A stretch of 64,000 nt of DNA from an uncultured Collinsella sp. (GCA_902493145.1 CABUOA010000005.1:18930-82929), one strand, 5' to 3'. Counted from the stretch's first letter, positions 8,950 to 17,634 are shown. Notes: generated by a model from the letters alone, not told the origin. Made by a program: numbers and translations.

Positions 8950-9640
8950 CGAGCAGATGGCTGCTAGTGAGGGCCTGGGCTTTGTGCCCTACACCCGTCC
9001 GACCGGCACCGATACGGTCGAGCCGCTCAAGATCGGTGTGCTCATCAGCGGTTCGGGTACCAACCTGCAGGCGCTGATCGATCTGATCGCCGCCGGTAAG
9101 CTCAACGCCTCGATTGAGCTTGTGGTGTCGAGCCGTCCTTCGGCTAAGGGTTTGCAGCGCGCTGAGCGCGCGGGCATCCAGACGCTCACGCTGTCCAAGG
9201 ATGTCTATGCCGACCCTATTGCCGCCGACGAGATCATCGCGCACGAGCTGCTCGAGCGCGGCTGCGAGTACGTGGTGATGGCCGGCTATATGCGCATGGT
9301 GCACACACCGCTGCTGGCGGCGTTTCCCAACCGCGTGGTCAACTTGCATCCGGCGCTGCTGCCGAGCTTTACCGGTGCGCATGCGATTGACGATGCCTTT
9401 GCGCGCGGCGTCAAGGTAACTGGCGTGACCGTGCATTTTGCCAACGAGGTCTACGACAACGGTCCCATCATCGCCCAGCGTGCGCTGGCTGTCGAGGAGG
9501 GCTGGGATGTCGACGCGCTCGAGGAGCACATCCACGCGATTGAGCACGTGCTGTATCCCGAGGTCGTGCAAATGCTCGCCGACGGCCGCGTCCACGTGCT
9601 GGAGAGCGGCAAGGTCGCAATTGATGCGCCCCGCGTCTAG
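8939..9640 (+). CDS. purN: Phosphoribosylglycinamide formyltransferase PurN
   Basis: Transfers a formyl group from 10-formyl-THF to GAR. Family motifs include IGVLISGSGTNLQALID near residue 30, the formyl-THF site MAGYMRMV, the catalytic segment NLHPALLPSF and GVTVHFANEVYDNGPII. The N-terminus is about 28 residues longer than in E. coli PurN. The start at 8939 lies inside the purM stop region, so translation is coupled. A terminator follows at 9673-9710. Confidence 0.96.
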   Translation: MSANEQMAASEGLGFVPYTRPTGTDTVEPLKIGVLISGSGTNLQALIDLIAAGKLNASIELVVSSRPSAKGLQRAERAGIQTLTLSKDVYADPIAADEIIAHELLERGCEYVVMAGYMRMVHTPLLAAFPNRVVNLHPALLPSFTGAHAIDDAFARGVKVTGVTVHFANEVYDNGPIIAQRALAVEEGWDVDALEEHIHAIEHVLYPEVVQMLADGRVHVLESGKVAIDAPRV

Positions 9641-9672
9641 CGGCGCACAGTACAATTTAGTTGAGTGGTCAG

Positions 9673-9710
9673 GGTGGTCATTGGCGCCAAGGCGCGCGTG
9701 GCCACCTTTT
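9673..9710 (+). terminator. Terminator after purN
   Basis: GGTGGTCA (9673-9680) pairs with TGGCCACC (9699-9706; G-T pair allowed) and is followed by TTTTGTTTT. The loop contains a second small palindrome, TTGGCGCCAA. Confidence 0.65.
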
Positions 9711-9765
9711 GTTTTGGGTAGTCATCGGGGACGTTCCTGAATGACTAGGTGAGAGAGGTGAGCGC

Positions 9766-10230
9766 ATGGCGGATAACGAAGCGCTGTTTACGCCTGAGCT
9801 GGTGTTTTTTGATTGGGAGTGTGCGACGCCGGGTGAGGTGTTTGCGCAACTCGAGAGTGAGCTTGCTCCGCGCGGCTACATTGCCGACGGTTGGCTCGAC
9901 GCCGTTCGCACGCGCGAGGATGCCTATCCCACGGGTCTTGCCATGCCGGCGGCAAACATTGCCATTCCGCATACCGATCCGGGGTTTGTGGCCAAGCCCT
10001 ATATCGCGGTGGTGAAGCCCTCCGCGCCCGTGACATTTAACGCTATGGCTGGCATGGGCGCTCCGGTGCCGGCGCAGATCGTCATCAATCTGGGCATCGC
10101 CGAGCCGGGCGGCCAGGTCGAGGCTCTGCAGGCGCTCATGAACATCTTTATGGACGCCGATGCCGCAGCCGACGTGCTCGGCCAGACCACGCCGCAGGGC
10201 ATGGTCGACGCCATCCGCCGCCACTTCTAA
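9766..10230 (+). CDS. PTS EIIA component, fructose/mannitol/galactitol class
   Basis: A 154-aa protein of the PTS_EIIA_2 fold. The segment GLAMPAANIAIPHTDPGFV holds the phosphorylated His in the family's IPHT context. It is most like galactitol/fructose-type IIA proteins. No EIIB or EIIC gene is nearby, so it is an orphan here; it may serve a permease elsewhere or act as a regulatory phospho-acceptor. It follows the purN terminator with a GTGAGAGAGGTGAG-type RBS region before ATG. Confidence 0.85.
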   Translation: MADNEALFTPELVFFDWECATPGEVFAQLESELAPRGYIADGWLDAVRTREDAYPTGLAMPAANIAIPHTDPGFVAKPYIAVVKPSAPVTFNAMAGMGAPVPAQIVINLGIAEPGGQVEALQALMNIFMDADAAADVLGQTTPQGMVDAIRRHF

Positions 10231-10242
10231 GGTGGGGCTAAG

Positions 10243-10388
10243 CCGGCACCTAGGGACGTTCCTTATGTGCCGGCACTTGGGGACTGTCCCTAACTGCCGG
10301 CAGAAAAGGAACGTCCCTAACTGCCGGCTGCCAGAGCTGTCCCCTTTGCACCAAAATGGTGCAGATTAACCTGTCCTCAATGCACCAA
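10243..10388. repeat. Compound palindromic region with GGGAC cores
   Basis: A 14-bp perfect inverted repeat (10251-10264 with 10306-10319, containing GGGACGTTCC) encloses two TGCCGGCA palindromes around GGGGACTGTCCC. A TGCACCA/TGGTGCA hairpin (10348-10364) and further GTCCCC/CCTGTCC words follow. The words match the GGGACAG hairpin family seen elsewhere in the window. The region lies between the EIIA gene and the foldase gene. Confidence 0.65.
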
Positions 10389-10454
10389 GCGTGCCGCGGG
10401 GGCTGCGTTGTGACACAATGGCGTTTGTTCGATTCGTTATGCGAAAGGCCAACT

Positions 10455-11675
10455 ATGGCAAATAAGAAAAAGAACCCCGCACTCGAGCCGACGCCCGAGC
10501 AGCAGGCTCGCGCCGCCTCCAACTCTCGCAAGAAGCAGCGCAAGACCCGCGTGTCCAAGACCGTCAAGATCGTTCTGGTGGTCATCGGCGTGCTAGCAAT
10601 GCTGCTTTCCGTCTCGGCGATGGCGTGCTCCGGCCTTATGTCGCAGGCCGAGGACACCTCGGGCTACAAGCTGACCGGCGGTGTTGCTGCTACTATCAAC
10701 GGCACCAACCTCACCGAGGACACCGTGACCAAGCAGATCATGAGCATGCGCACGTCCTACGGCTACACCAAGGACAAGGACTGGGCGCAGTATCTGGTCG
10801 ACAACGACCTCACGCCCAAGAAGTATCGCAAGCAACTCATCGACTCCTACACGCAGCAGATTCTGCTTCAACAGGCACAGAAGGAGAACGGCGTGACGGT
10901 GTCGGACGAGGAGGTCGAGAAGGCTTGGAAGGACGCGTGCAAGAGCGCGGGCGGTGCCAAGGCCTTTAAGAAGACCCTCAAGACCTACGGCTATACCGAG
11001 GATACCTACAAGGATTCGCTCAAGGAGAGTCTGGCGCAGCAGAAACTCAAGGATGCCGTCGCGCCCACGAGCAAACCCAAGGACAGCGAGATTGTCGATT
11101 ACATCAACGAAAACCTGTCCAGCTACAACGACGCCCGTCGCTCGTCGAACATCCTGATCAAGGTTGATTCCGACGCTTCCGACGAGGACAAGGCTGCCGC
11201 CAAGGCCAAGGCGCAGGAGTGCCTGGACAAGATCAACTCCGGTGAGCTGAGCTTTGAGGACGCCGTTGAGCAGTACTCCGAGGACACCGGTTCCAAGGAG
11301 AAGAAGGGCGATGTGGGCTGGGATAAGCTCACCACCTTTGTCGACAGCTACCAGACGGCGCTCGAGGGGCTCAACAAGGGCGACGTGAGCGAAGTCATCG
11401 AGTCGACCTATGGCTACCACATCGTCAAGTGCACCGACTACTTCCATGTCGATAATCAGGTTGATGACATCAACCAGGTGCCCAAGGCCATCAAGAAGTA
11501 CGTCTCCAACGTGGTGAAGACGCAGGCGGCCAGTACCGCGTACAGTGAGTGGCTGGAGCAGTACAAGAAGGACGCCGACATTACCGTCAACCCCATGCCC
11601 AAGGACGTACCCTATAACGTGAGTCTGAAGGGCATCACCAAGAGTTCGACCGACGATTCGTCGACGACTGAGTAA
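10455..11675 (+). CDS. Parvulin-type peptidyl-prolyl isomerase, PrsA/SurA family
   Basis: An extracellular membrane-anchored foldase of about 406 aa. A basic cytoplasmic N-terminus is followed by a hydrophobic segment (about residues 37-60) ending in SAMAC, which could be a weak lipobox; otherwise it is a membrane anchor. A SurA_N-like helical domain precedes the rotamase domain, which has SSNILIKVDS, then ELSFEDAVEQYSEDTGSKEKKGDVGW and GYHIVKC. The frame extends upstream to 10356, but the ATG at 10455 follows GCGAAAGG and begins a normal Lys-rich leader, so the earlier start is rejected. It probably assists folding of the many exported proteins. Confidence 0.92.
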   Translation: MANKKKNPALEPTPEQQARAASNSRKKQRKTRVSKTVKIVLVVIGVLAMLLSVSAMACSGLMSQAEDTSGYKLTGGVAATINGTNLTEDTVTKQIMSMRTSYGYTKDKDWAQYLVDNDLTPKKYRKQLIDSYTQQILLQQAQKENGVTVSDEEVEKAWKDACKSAGGAKAFKKTLKTYGYTEDTYKDSLKESLAQQKLKDAVAPTSKPKDSEIVDYINENLSSYNDARRSSNILIKVDSDASDEDKAAAKAKAQECLDKINSGELSFEDAVEQYSEDTGSKEKKGDVGWDKLTTFVDSYQTALEGLNKGDVSEVIESTYGYHIVKCTDYFHVDNQVDDINQVPKAIKKYVSNVVKTQAASTAYSEWLEQYKKDADITVNPMPKDVPYNVSLKGITKSSTDDSSTTE

Positions 11676-11729
11676 TCATGGGGCGGTGCTCGCGCGAGTG
11701 CCGCCCACGCTATTAGAGAGGATTTGCAG

Positions 11730-12173
11730 ATGACCAACGAAGAGCTGCAGAAGGAAATGATCGCGGCCATGAAGGCCAAGGACAAGGTTCGCCTGTCCAT
11801 CATTCGCCAGGTTAAGGCCGAGGTGAAGAATATCGAGGTCAATGAGCGCCGCGATGTGACCGAGGAAGACGTCAACAGCATGATCAAGCGTCTGATCAAG
11901 CAGACGAGCGAGACGCTGGAGATGTCCATCAAGGCCGGCACCGACCAGGAGCGTACCGACAACCTGACCGAGCAGGTCAAGATTCTGGAGAGCCTGCTGC
12001 CCGCGCAGGTTTCGGGCGAGGAGCTCGAGGCCCTGATCGAGCAGGTTATCGCCGAGCTGGGCGCCACGTCCAAGAAGCAGATGGGCCAGGTCATGGGCGC
12101 TCTGGGCAAGGCCACCGGTGGCAACTTCGACAAGCCGGCCGCGGCCAAGATTGTCGGCGCAAAGCTGGCGTAA
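11730..12173 (+). CDS. yqeY: GatB/YqeY domain protein
   Basis: A soluble helical protein of about 147 aa with the YqeY hallmark: an N-terminal helical bundle (KDKVRLSIIRQVKAEVKN, ERRDVTEEDV) and a C-terminal tail resembling the GatB tRNA-binding domain (KKQMGQVMGAL, then NFDKPAAAKIV). The exact role is unproven; the fold suggests tRNA-linked amidotransferase relatives. The ATG at 11730 lies 7 nt after AGAGAGGA; the upstream TTG at 11724 is too close to the RBS. A clean terminator follows. Confidence 0.92.
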   Translation: MTNEELQKEMIAAMKAKDKVRLSIIRQVKAEVKNIEVNERRDVTEEDVNSMIKRLIKQTSETLEMSIKAGTDQERTDNLTEQVKILESLLPAQVSGEELEALIEQVIAELGATSKKQMGQVMGALGKATGGNFDKPAAAKIVGAKLA

Positions 12174-12203
12174 GGGCCGATCGACACATAGTTGATGTTG
12201 AGG

Positions 12204-12236
12204 GGGGCGTGACCATTGCGGTCGCGCCCCTTTTTT
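12204..12236 (+). terminator. Terminator after yqeY
   Basis: GGGGCGTGACC (12204-12214) pairs with GGTCGCGCCCC (12220-12230), one G-T pair, followed by six T. Confidence 0.92.
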
Positions 12237-12254
12237 GATGGCAGCTGAAGAGCG

Positions 12255-12349
12255 CTCATTGGGGACAGACTTAAATGAGTACCCAATGAGTAGGTGATCA
12301 TTTAAGGGTACTCATTTAAGGGTACTCATTTAAGTCTGTCCCCAATGAG
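12255..12349. repeat. Perfect 30-bp inverted repeat with GGGGACAG core
   Basis: Arms 12255-12284 and 12320-12349 are exact reverse complements and carry GGGGACAGACTTAAATGAG. The 35-bp centre contains tandem copies of CATTTAAGGGTACT. It lies between the yqeY terminator and the amino acid transporter operon. It has no coding capacity. Confidence 0.8.
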
Positions 12350-12474
12350 TGCCCGAGTGCCCAATGAGTGGGCGGAAGATTGCGGGTTCTTTACGTGGAT
12401 GTAGTGTGGGCTGCGGAAACGTGGTTCTTTCCGTACAATAGTTCAACTCGTGTAAACGCAGGGAAGGGACATTC

Positions 12475-13206
12475 ATGGCAGACATGATCGAGATCAAGCA
12501 TCTCAACAAGTACTTTGGCGACCTGCATGTGCTCAAAGATATCAATCTCACCGTCAAGCGCGGCGAGAAGCTCGTAATGATCGGGCCTTCCGGCTCGGGT
12601 AAGTCGACGCTCATCCGCTGTGTCGATTATCTTGAGGAGCCCACGTCGGGCGAGGTCATCATCGACGGTACGCCGCTTACCAAGAAGAATCACCTGGAGA
12701 TGGCTCGCAAGTATAGCTCCATGGTGTTTCAGCAGTTCAACCTGTATCCCAACATGACGGTGCTCGGCAACCTGACGCTCGCGCCCATCAAGCTGCAAAA
12801 GAAGAGCAAGGAGGAGGCGACCGAGATCGCCATCGCCGCGCTCAAGCGCGTTGGCATGGCGCATAAGGCCGGCGAGTATCCGCAGAACCTCTCGGGCGGT
12901 CAGCAGCAGCGCATCGCCATCGCCCGTGCCCTGTGCACCAAGCAGCCCATCATCCTGTTTGACGAGCCGACCTCGGCGCTCGACCCCGAGATGGTCCAGG
13001 AGGTTCTGGACGTTATGATTGAGCTCGCGCAGGAGGACATCACCATGATCTGCGTGACGCACGAGATGGGCTTTGCGCGCCAGGTGGCCGACCGCGTCAT
13101 CTTTATGGAGGACGGCCGCATTCTGGAGGAGGGCACGCCCGAGCACTTCTTCGATAACCCCGAGAACCCGCGCTGCCGCGAGTTCCTGTCCAAGATTCTG
13201 CACTAG
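12475..13206 (+). CDS. Polar amino acid ABC transporter, ATP-binding protein (GlnQ-like)
   Basis: Powers amino acid uptake by the importer encoded here. In 243 aa it has Walker A GPSGSGKST (about 38-46), the Q-loop MVFQQFNLYPNMTVLGN, the signature LSGGQQQR (about 139), Walker B LFDEPTSALDPE and the switch His in CVTHEMGFA. The HLNKYF.DLHVL start and the FFDNPENPRCREFLSKIL tail are typical of the polar amino acid (PAAT) class. It is the first gene of a four-gene operon, with RBS GGGAAGGGA. The binding-protein gene starts within 15 bp of its stop. Confidence 0.95.
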   Translation: MADMIEIKHLNKYFGDLHVLKDINLTVKRGEKLVMIGPSGSGKSTLIRCVDYLEEPTSGEVIIDGTPLTKKNHLEMARKYSSMVFQQFNLYPNMTVLGNLTLAPIKLQKKSKEEATEIAIAALKRVGMAHKAGEYPQNLSGGQQQRIAIARALCTKQPIILFDEPTSALDPEMVQEVLDVMIELAQEDITMICVTHEMGFARQVADRVIFMEDGRILEEGTPEHFFDNPENPRCREFLSKILH

Positions 13207-13211
13207 GCTCG

Positions 13212-14090
13212 GTGATGGACATGACGGATATGACGAGGGCGGCCGTGTCGCGCCGTCACTTTTTGCAGTTGGCGGGCGCCGGCATGCTTGCGCTGACGGG
13301 GACCGCGCTTACCGGTTGCGGCAACTCCACCAGCGGCGAGGGCTCCGACAAGGGGTCCAAGCTTGCGGCCATTAAGTCGCGTGGACATCTGAATGCCGGC
13401 GTCAAGAAAGATGTTCCCGGCTACGGCTATTACGACACCGCCAAGGGCCGCTTTGAGGGCATGGAAGTCGATTTGTGCTACCAGATCGCCGCTGCCGTCT
13501 TTGGCGTGAGCTACAAAGAGGCCCGCGCCCAGGAGCTTGTCGAGTTTACCGACGTAACGCCCAAGACGCGCGGCCCGCTGATCGATAACGGCCAACTTGA
13601 CGTGGTCGCGGCGACCTACACCATCACCGACGAGCGCAAGAAGAGCTGGGATTTCTCGACGCCGTACCGCACCGACTACGTTGGACTCATGGTCAAGAAG
13701 CGTTCGGGCTTTACCTCGATTGAGGATCTGGACGGCAAGGTCATTGGCGTGAGCCAGGGTGCTACCACGCAGGGCCTGATCGAGCAGATGATCAAGGACA
13801 ACGGCTTTAGCTGCAAGCCCGAGTTTAGGGCCTTTAGCGGCTACCCCATCATCAAGAGTTCGCTCGACGCCGGCAATATCGACGTCTTTGCCATGGACCG
13901 CTCCACGCTGGCCGGTTACATGAACGAGACCGTTGAACTGTTGCAGCCCGAGGTCAAGTTTGGCGAGCAGGGCTACGGCGTGGCGACCAAGAAGGGCTGC
14001 GACCTTTCGGCCGTGGTCGATCAGGTGATTTGCGATCGACTGGCCGATGGCTGGCTCGACCAAGAGGTCAAGACCTGGGGTCTTGTATAG
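13212..14090 (+). CDS. Amino acid ABC transporter substrate-binding lipoprotein
   Basis: An extracellular type II binding protein of about 292 aa. The leader has a twin-arginine-like motif (SRRHFLQLAGAG) and a lipobox (LTGC), suggesting Tat export followed by lipidation. The mature part has the SBP_bac_3 pattern: GRFEGMEVDLCYQIAAAVFG, then RGPLIDNGQLDVVAATYTIT, DFSTPYRTDYVGLMV and VIGVSQGATTQ. The pattern resembles glutamate/aspartate (GluB/PEB1-type) binding proteins, but the ligand is not proven. Possible starts are GTG 13212, ATG 13215 or ATG 13221; no strong RBS is seen, so translation is probably coupled to the ATPase gene. Confidence 0.93.
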   Translation: MMDMTDMTRAAVSRRHFLQLAGAGMLALTGTALTGCGNSTSGEGSDKGSKLAAIKSRGHLNAGVKKDVPGYGYYDTAKGRFEGMEVDLCYQIAAAVFGVSYKEARAQELVEFTDVTPKTRGPLIDNGQLDVVAATYTITDERKKSWDFSTPYRTDYVGLMVKKRSGFTSIEDLDGKVIGVSQGATTQGLIEQMIKDNGFSCKPEFRAFSGYPIIKSSLDAGNIDVFAMDRSTLAGYMNETVELLQPEVKFGEQGYGVATKKGCDLSAVVDQVICDRLADGWLDQEVKTWGLV

Positions 14091-14115
14091 GCGCATCGTC
14101 CAAGGAAGGAATCAA

Positions 14116-14862
14116 ATGCTCGAAGGATTGTTTGACGCCGACCGCTGGTCGACGACATTTCAAAACATGGGGCCCTTCTGGGAGGGCTTTGGCGTGACGC
14201 TGCAGGTGGTCATTGCCGGTCTGCTGCTGTCGCTCGTGCTGGGCACGCTGCTGGGCGTGTTCTCCACCACCCGTTCGCGCGTGCTGCGCGCCATAAGCCG
14301 TGTGTACGTGGAGTTTTACCAGAACACTCCGTTGCCCGTTCAGGTGCTCTTTATGTACATGGCCGGTCCGCAGTTTTTGCAGGCCATAACTGGTGCCGAC
14401 CAGCCGGTGCGCATCGCGCCGTTCGTGCTGGGCTTCTTGGGCGTGGGCCTGTATCACGCGGCCTACATTTCGGAGGTCATCCGCACCGGTATCGAGGCCG
14501 TTCCGCGCGGTCAGATGGAGGCGGCCCAGAGCCAGGGCTTCACCCGTGCGCAGGCATACTGGTACATTGTGCTGCCCCAGACGTTCAAGATCATTCTGCC
14601 GCCGCTGTGTAACCAGGCGCTCAACCTGGTCAAGAACACGTCGGTGCTGGCGCTTGTGGCCGGCGGCGACCTTATGTACCGTTCCGACAACTTTGTGAGT
14701 CTGTACGGTTACCTGCAGGGATACATCGTCTGCTGCCTTATGTACTTCATCATCTGCTTTCCGCTCGCCATGCTGGTGCAGTGGCTCGAGCGCCGCTCCA
14801 AGGAGCGTCCGCGCGGCGTGAGCCTGGCCGAGCTGGGGCTCGACAACGTAGAGGAGGCCTAG
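14116..14862 (+). CDS. Amino acid ABC transporter permease 1
   Basis: A HisM/GlnP-family membrane subunit of 248 aa. FWEGFGVTLQVVIAGLLLSLVLG is the first membrane segment, and the EAA loop VPRGQMEAAQSQGFTRAQAYWYIVLPQ contacts the ATPase. The ATG at 14116 follows AAGGAAGGA; the longer frame from 14047 overlaps the binding-protein gene and is rejected. The second permease starts 4 bp after its stop. Confidence 0.95.
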   Translation: MLEGLFDADRWSTTFQNMGPFWEGFGVTLQVVIAGLLLSLVLGTLLGVFSTTRSRVLRAISRVYVEFYQNTPLPVQVLFMYMAGPQFLQAITGADQPVRIAPFVLGFLGVGLYHAAYISEVIRTGIEAVPRGQMEAAQSQGFTRAQAYWYIVLPQTFKIILPPLCNQALNLVKNTSVLALVAGGDLMYRSDNFVSLYGYLQGYIVCCLMYFIICFPLAMLVQWLERRSKERPRGVSLAELGLDNVEEA

Positions 14863-14865
14863 CGC

Positions 14866-15504
14866 ATGGAAATCTTCAACGCGACCAACCTGCTCTACAT
14901 TTGGGGCGGCTTTGTTAAGACCATCGAGATCTCGGCGCTGTCGATCTTTTTCTCGCTCATCTTTGGCACGGTGCTGGCGCTCGTCAAGAGCTATGCGCCC
15001 CGCCCGTTCCGTATTTTGGTGAGCGCCTATATCGAGCTGTTCCGCTGCACACCGAACCTGCTGTGGATCCTGTTTATCTACTTTACGGTGCAGGGCCTGG
15101 ACATTGTGATCTCGACCATCGCCTTTACGCTGTTTACCAGCGCCGTTATGGCCGAGATTGTGCGCGGCGGCCTCAACTCGATTCCGCGCGGCCAGTTTGA
15201 GGCAGCGCAGAGCCAGGGCTTCGGCTTCTTTGCCACCATGCGCTACATCATTCTGCCGCAGACGTTTAAGACGATCATCCCGGCGCTGTTTAGCCAGTGC
15301 ACGACCGTCATCAAGGACAGCTCGTATCTTTCGGGCATTAACGTGGCCGAGCTCATGTACACGGCAAACGTCGTGATGGCCCATGCGATCGACCTGTCGC
15401 AGGTGCTTATGCTCTACGGCCTGGTGTTTGCGATGTACTTTGTGCTCAACTTTGGTATTTCGCTGCTGGTTCGCGCATATCAGAGGCGAATGGTGGCAGC
15501 GTAG
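14866..15504 (+). CDS. Amino acid ABC transporter permease 2
   Basis: The second HisM-family permease (212 aa), the heterodimer partner of the preceding one. The EAA loop IPRGQFEAAQSQGFGFFATMRYIILPQ is clear, and TPNLLWILFIYF is a typical second membrane segment. It begins 4 bp after the first permease, completing a full importer (ATPase, lipoprotein, two permeases). A hairpin at 15507-15534 follows directly. Confidence 0.95.
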   Translation: MEIFNATNLLYIWGGFVKTIEISALSIFFSLIFGTVLALVKSYAPRPFRILVSAYIELFRCTPNLLWILFIYFTVQGLDIVISTIAFTLFTSAVMAEIVRGGLNSIPRGQFEAAQSQGFGFFATMRYIILPQTFKTIIPALFSQCTTVIKDSSYLSGINVAELMYTANVVMAHAIDLSQVLMLYGLVFAMYFVLNFGISLLVRAYQRRMVAA

Positions 15505-15506
15505 AA

Positions 15507-15534
15507 TGTGGCAAAGGGACAGCCCCTTTGTCAC
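15507..15534. repeat. GGGACAG-core hairpin at the end of the ABC operon
   Basis: TGTGGCAAAGGG and CCCTTTGTCACA (one mismatch) enclose ACAG. It begins 3 bp after the permease stop and ends 18 bp before the next start. It could reduce read-through or protect the operon mRNA. Confidence 0.6.
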
Positions 15535-15552
15535 ATAGAGAAAGGAATCGCG

Positions 15553-16176
15553 ATGAGCGATCTGGAGAACAAGAAGAGTCCTGTGGTCATTACCATCGCG
15601 CGCGACTTTGGTGCCGAGGGCCACGAGATCGGACGCATCCTCGCCAACGAGTTGGGGATTCCTCTGTACGACAACGAGCTACTGGTGCGCGCGTCGCTGC
15701 GCGCGGGCGAGTCGCTCGATAAGATGGCCGCCTATGACGAACGTCTGGCCGTGGAGAACATGGCGTTCCTGCCCGACCGCTACGATGCGCGCTCGTACTC
15801 GGACAAGTTGTTCCAAAAGATGAGCCAGGTGATTTTGGACCTGGGCGAGACCGAGAGCTGCATTATCGAAGGCCGTCTGTCCGATTATCTGTTGCGTAAC
15901 AACCCCAACCACATTGCCGTGTTGGTGACCGCACCCTTTGAGGACCGCGTCGAGATTGTGCGCAAAAAGCGCGGCCTCAACAAAAAGAAGGGCGCCAAGT
16001 TGGTCAAGCAGCAGCAGAAGGCGCGCGAGGCGTTCTACAAGCGCTACAGCGCCGGAAAGTGGAAGATGACGAGCGGTAAAGACATCGTCGTCAACCGCGC
16101 CAAGTTGGGACGCGAGGGCTGTAAAGACGTCATCGCCGCTGCCTACCGCTACAAGGTAGCGCAGCTCGAAGGCTAG
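15553..16176 (+). CDS. Cytidylate kinase-like family protein
   Basis: A protein of about 207 aa of the PF13189-type cytidylate-kinase-like family. The N-terminus PVVITIARDFGAEGHEIGRILANELGIPLYD matches this family, which reads ARxxGSxG rather than a standard P-loop. It also has CIIEGRLSDYLL, and a C-terminal YNRAYYRYSAGKW-like segment (FYKRYSAGKWKM). The substrate is unknown and nucleotide kinase activity is inferred from the fold. The ATG at 15553 follows AAAGGA; the longer frame from 15508 begins inside the preceding hairpin and is rejected. Confidence 0.85.
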   Translation: MSDLENKKSPVVITIARDFGAEGHEIGRILANELGIPLYDNELLVRASLRAGESLDKMAAYDERLAVENMAFLPDRYDARSYSDKLFQKMSQVILDLGETESCIIEGRLSDYLLRNNPNHIAVLVTAPFEDRVEIVRKKRGLNKKKGAKLVKQQQKAREAFYKRYSAGKWKMTSGKDIVVNRAKLGREGCKDVIAAAYRYKVAQLEG

Positions 16177-16182
16177 CCGACC

Positions 16183-16224
16183 AAAACCACCACAAAGGGT
16201 ACAGGCACCTTTGTGGTGGTTTTT
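16183..16224. terminator. Bidirectional terminator, CCACCACAAAGG/GGTACAGG hairpin type
   Basis: AAAACCACCACAAAGG (16183-16198) pairs with CCTTTGTGGTGGTTTT around a short GTACAGGCA loop, with A- and T-tracts on either side. It separates convergent genes and belongs to the same hairpin family as 19590, 22219 and 29264. Confidence 0.85.
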
Positions 16225-16227
16225 GTT

Positions 16228-17634
16228 TTAGGCCGAGGGGAAGGCCTTGGTGAGACCAGCGCGCGTTTGCGTGTCGGTCTTTTGGTAGATGGAGCTCAGG
16301 TGACGCTGCACCATGCGCATCGAGATGCCGAGCTCCTCGGCGATCTGCTTGAGCGGGCGCTCGTCCTGGGTAACGGCTACCAGCACGTCGACTTCGCGCG
16401 GGGTGAGAGCGTGGTTGGCGATGAAGGCCTGGCGTTGCTCCTCGATACTCGGTGCTGCCAGCGCTTCCTCGGCAAGCTGTTGATGTTCACGCTCCTGCTC
16501 GGTTTGGGGCAGGCGGAACAGGCCGGCTGCCACGAATGCCGCACAGGCGGCGACGAGCAAAATGAGCGCGCCGATCATAATGAGGGCAACGTTATCCGAG
16601 GTCACGAGAGCAAGCGAGATGCCTGATGTGGTGAAAGCGCATACATTGTTGGCGGCGCGGCCCATGCCAGCCCAAAGAGCGGGCGCATGCATGCGCGGTG
16701 CCAGCTGTGTAAAGGTGGCAGTGAAGAACGTGACGAAAAAGCCCGAGCTCAGGTAAAAGACGACAAGGCCCAGGTTGGGATCGGCGCCGGCCTCCACGGC
16801 CAGGATGGAAATGGTCGAGAGCACGGCGATGCCGAGCATGACAAGTCCCATGTAGCGGCGCTCGGCAAGATCAAAGATAAGACCGGCGGCAAGGCCGCTC
16901 GCCGTCAAAAAGAGGCGCGGCCATGTTTGCACGGCAATGGTGCCGTGGGCGTTGGAGAGCGTGACCACGTTGTCGAGGGTCGAGAACAAGCAGGCAAGAA
17001 TCATGACGAGCGCGATGCTCCAACATGCCTGTTTGGCGAGGGCGTGCGAAGGTTCGACAAAGGGATTGATAAGGGGGTTCGGGCTCTCAGTGGTCTCTTG
17101 AGGAACAGCGCCGAGGGCGGATATGGCGATAATCGCTGCGCCAAGGACGATGAGCTCTGCGATGCCGCCGCAATTGAGCAGGTTGACGGCGAACTGCATC
17201 AGGATGCCCGCGGCATAGGCTGCTCCCGCACCGGTGGCGAGCTTGGGATCGTCTTGAAACGCCAGTGAAAAGGCGTGGTGCGCAGCGGCGCCCAGCAGGC
17301 CGAGTCCATAGAATGCCACGCAGCCCAGAATCTCGAGCGCAAGCAGGTCCGTGGGGGACTGAATTTGGGTTAGGCCCACGATGGCGATGGGAACGGCGGC
17401 GGTGTTGACGGCTGCCGGGGAGCGGCCTATGCGCTGCGCGAGTCCGAGCAGTGGCGCGTATCCGATAAAGCCGAGTACGCTCGCACCCAGAATAAAGCCC
17501 TGTGCGATTACAACGCGTTCGGCACCGGCGAGCAGCCCGACGTTGACGTCGAAACGAAACTCGGCGGCAAGGAAGGCGAAGGTGAAGAGCGCGAGTGCCA
17601 GAAGCGCGTTGATTTTAGGCCTGCTCAGGTTCAA
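16228..17634 (-). CDS. Membrane-bound LuxR-family transcriptional regulator (12-TM type)
   Basis: A 468-aa protein with about 12 membrane segments resembling an MFS transporter (residues about 10-390) and a C-terminal LuxR HTH: ALTPREVDVLVAVTQ, then LKQIAEELGISMRMVQRHLSSIYQKT. This architecture is expanded in Coriobacteriia; the membrane part is thought to sense a small molecule. The long upstream frame extension lacks a leader. A TTG at 17634 follows AAAGGA by 6 nt and begins MNLSRPKINALL, the most likely start. It diverges from the adhesin gene at 17850, so that gene is a possible target (inference). Confidence 0.88.
   Translation of the reverse strand: MNLSRPKINALLALALFTFAFLAAEFRFDVNVGLLAGAERVVIAQGFILGASVLGFIGYAPLLGLAQRIGRSPAAVNTAAVPIAIVGLTQIQSPTDLLALEILGCVAFYGLGLLGAAAHHAFSLAFQDDPKLATGAGAAYAAGILMQFAVNLLNCGGIAELIVLGAAIIAISALGAVPQETTESPNPLINPFVEPSHALAKQACWSIALVMILACLFSTLDNVVTLSNAHGTIAVQTWPRLFLTASGLAAGLIFDLAERRYMGLVMLGIAVLSTISILAVEAGADPNLGLVVFYLSSGFFVTFFTATFTQLAPRMHAPALWAGMGRAANNVCAFTTSGISLALVTSDNVALIMIGALILLVAACAAFVAAGLFRLPQTEQEREHQQLAEEALAAPSIEEQRQAFIANHALTPREVDVLVAVTQDERPLKQIAEELGISMRMVQRHLSSIYQKTDTQTRAGLTKAFPSA

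Noticed and set aside
10356..10454. N-terminal extension of the foldase gene
   Set aside because: The extra 33 codons run through the compound repeat region and lack an RBS; ATG 10455 has a good one.
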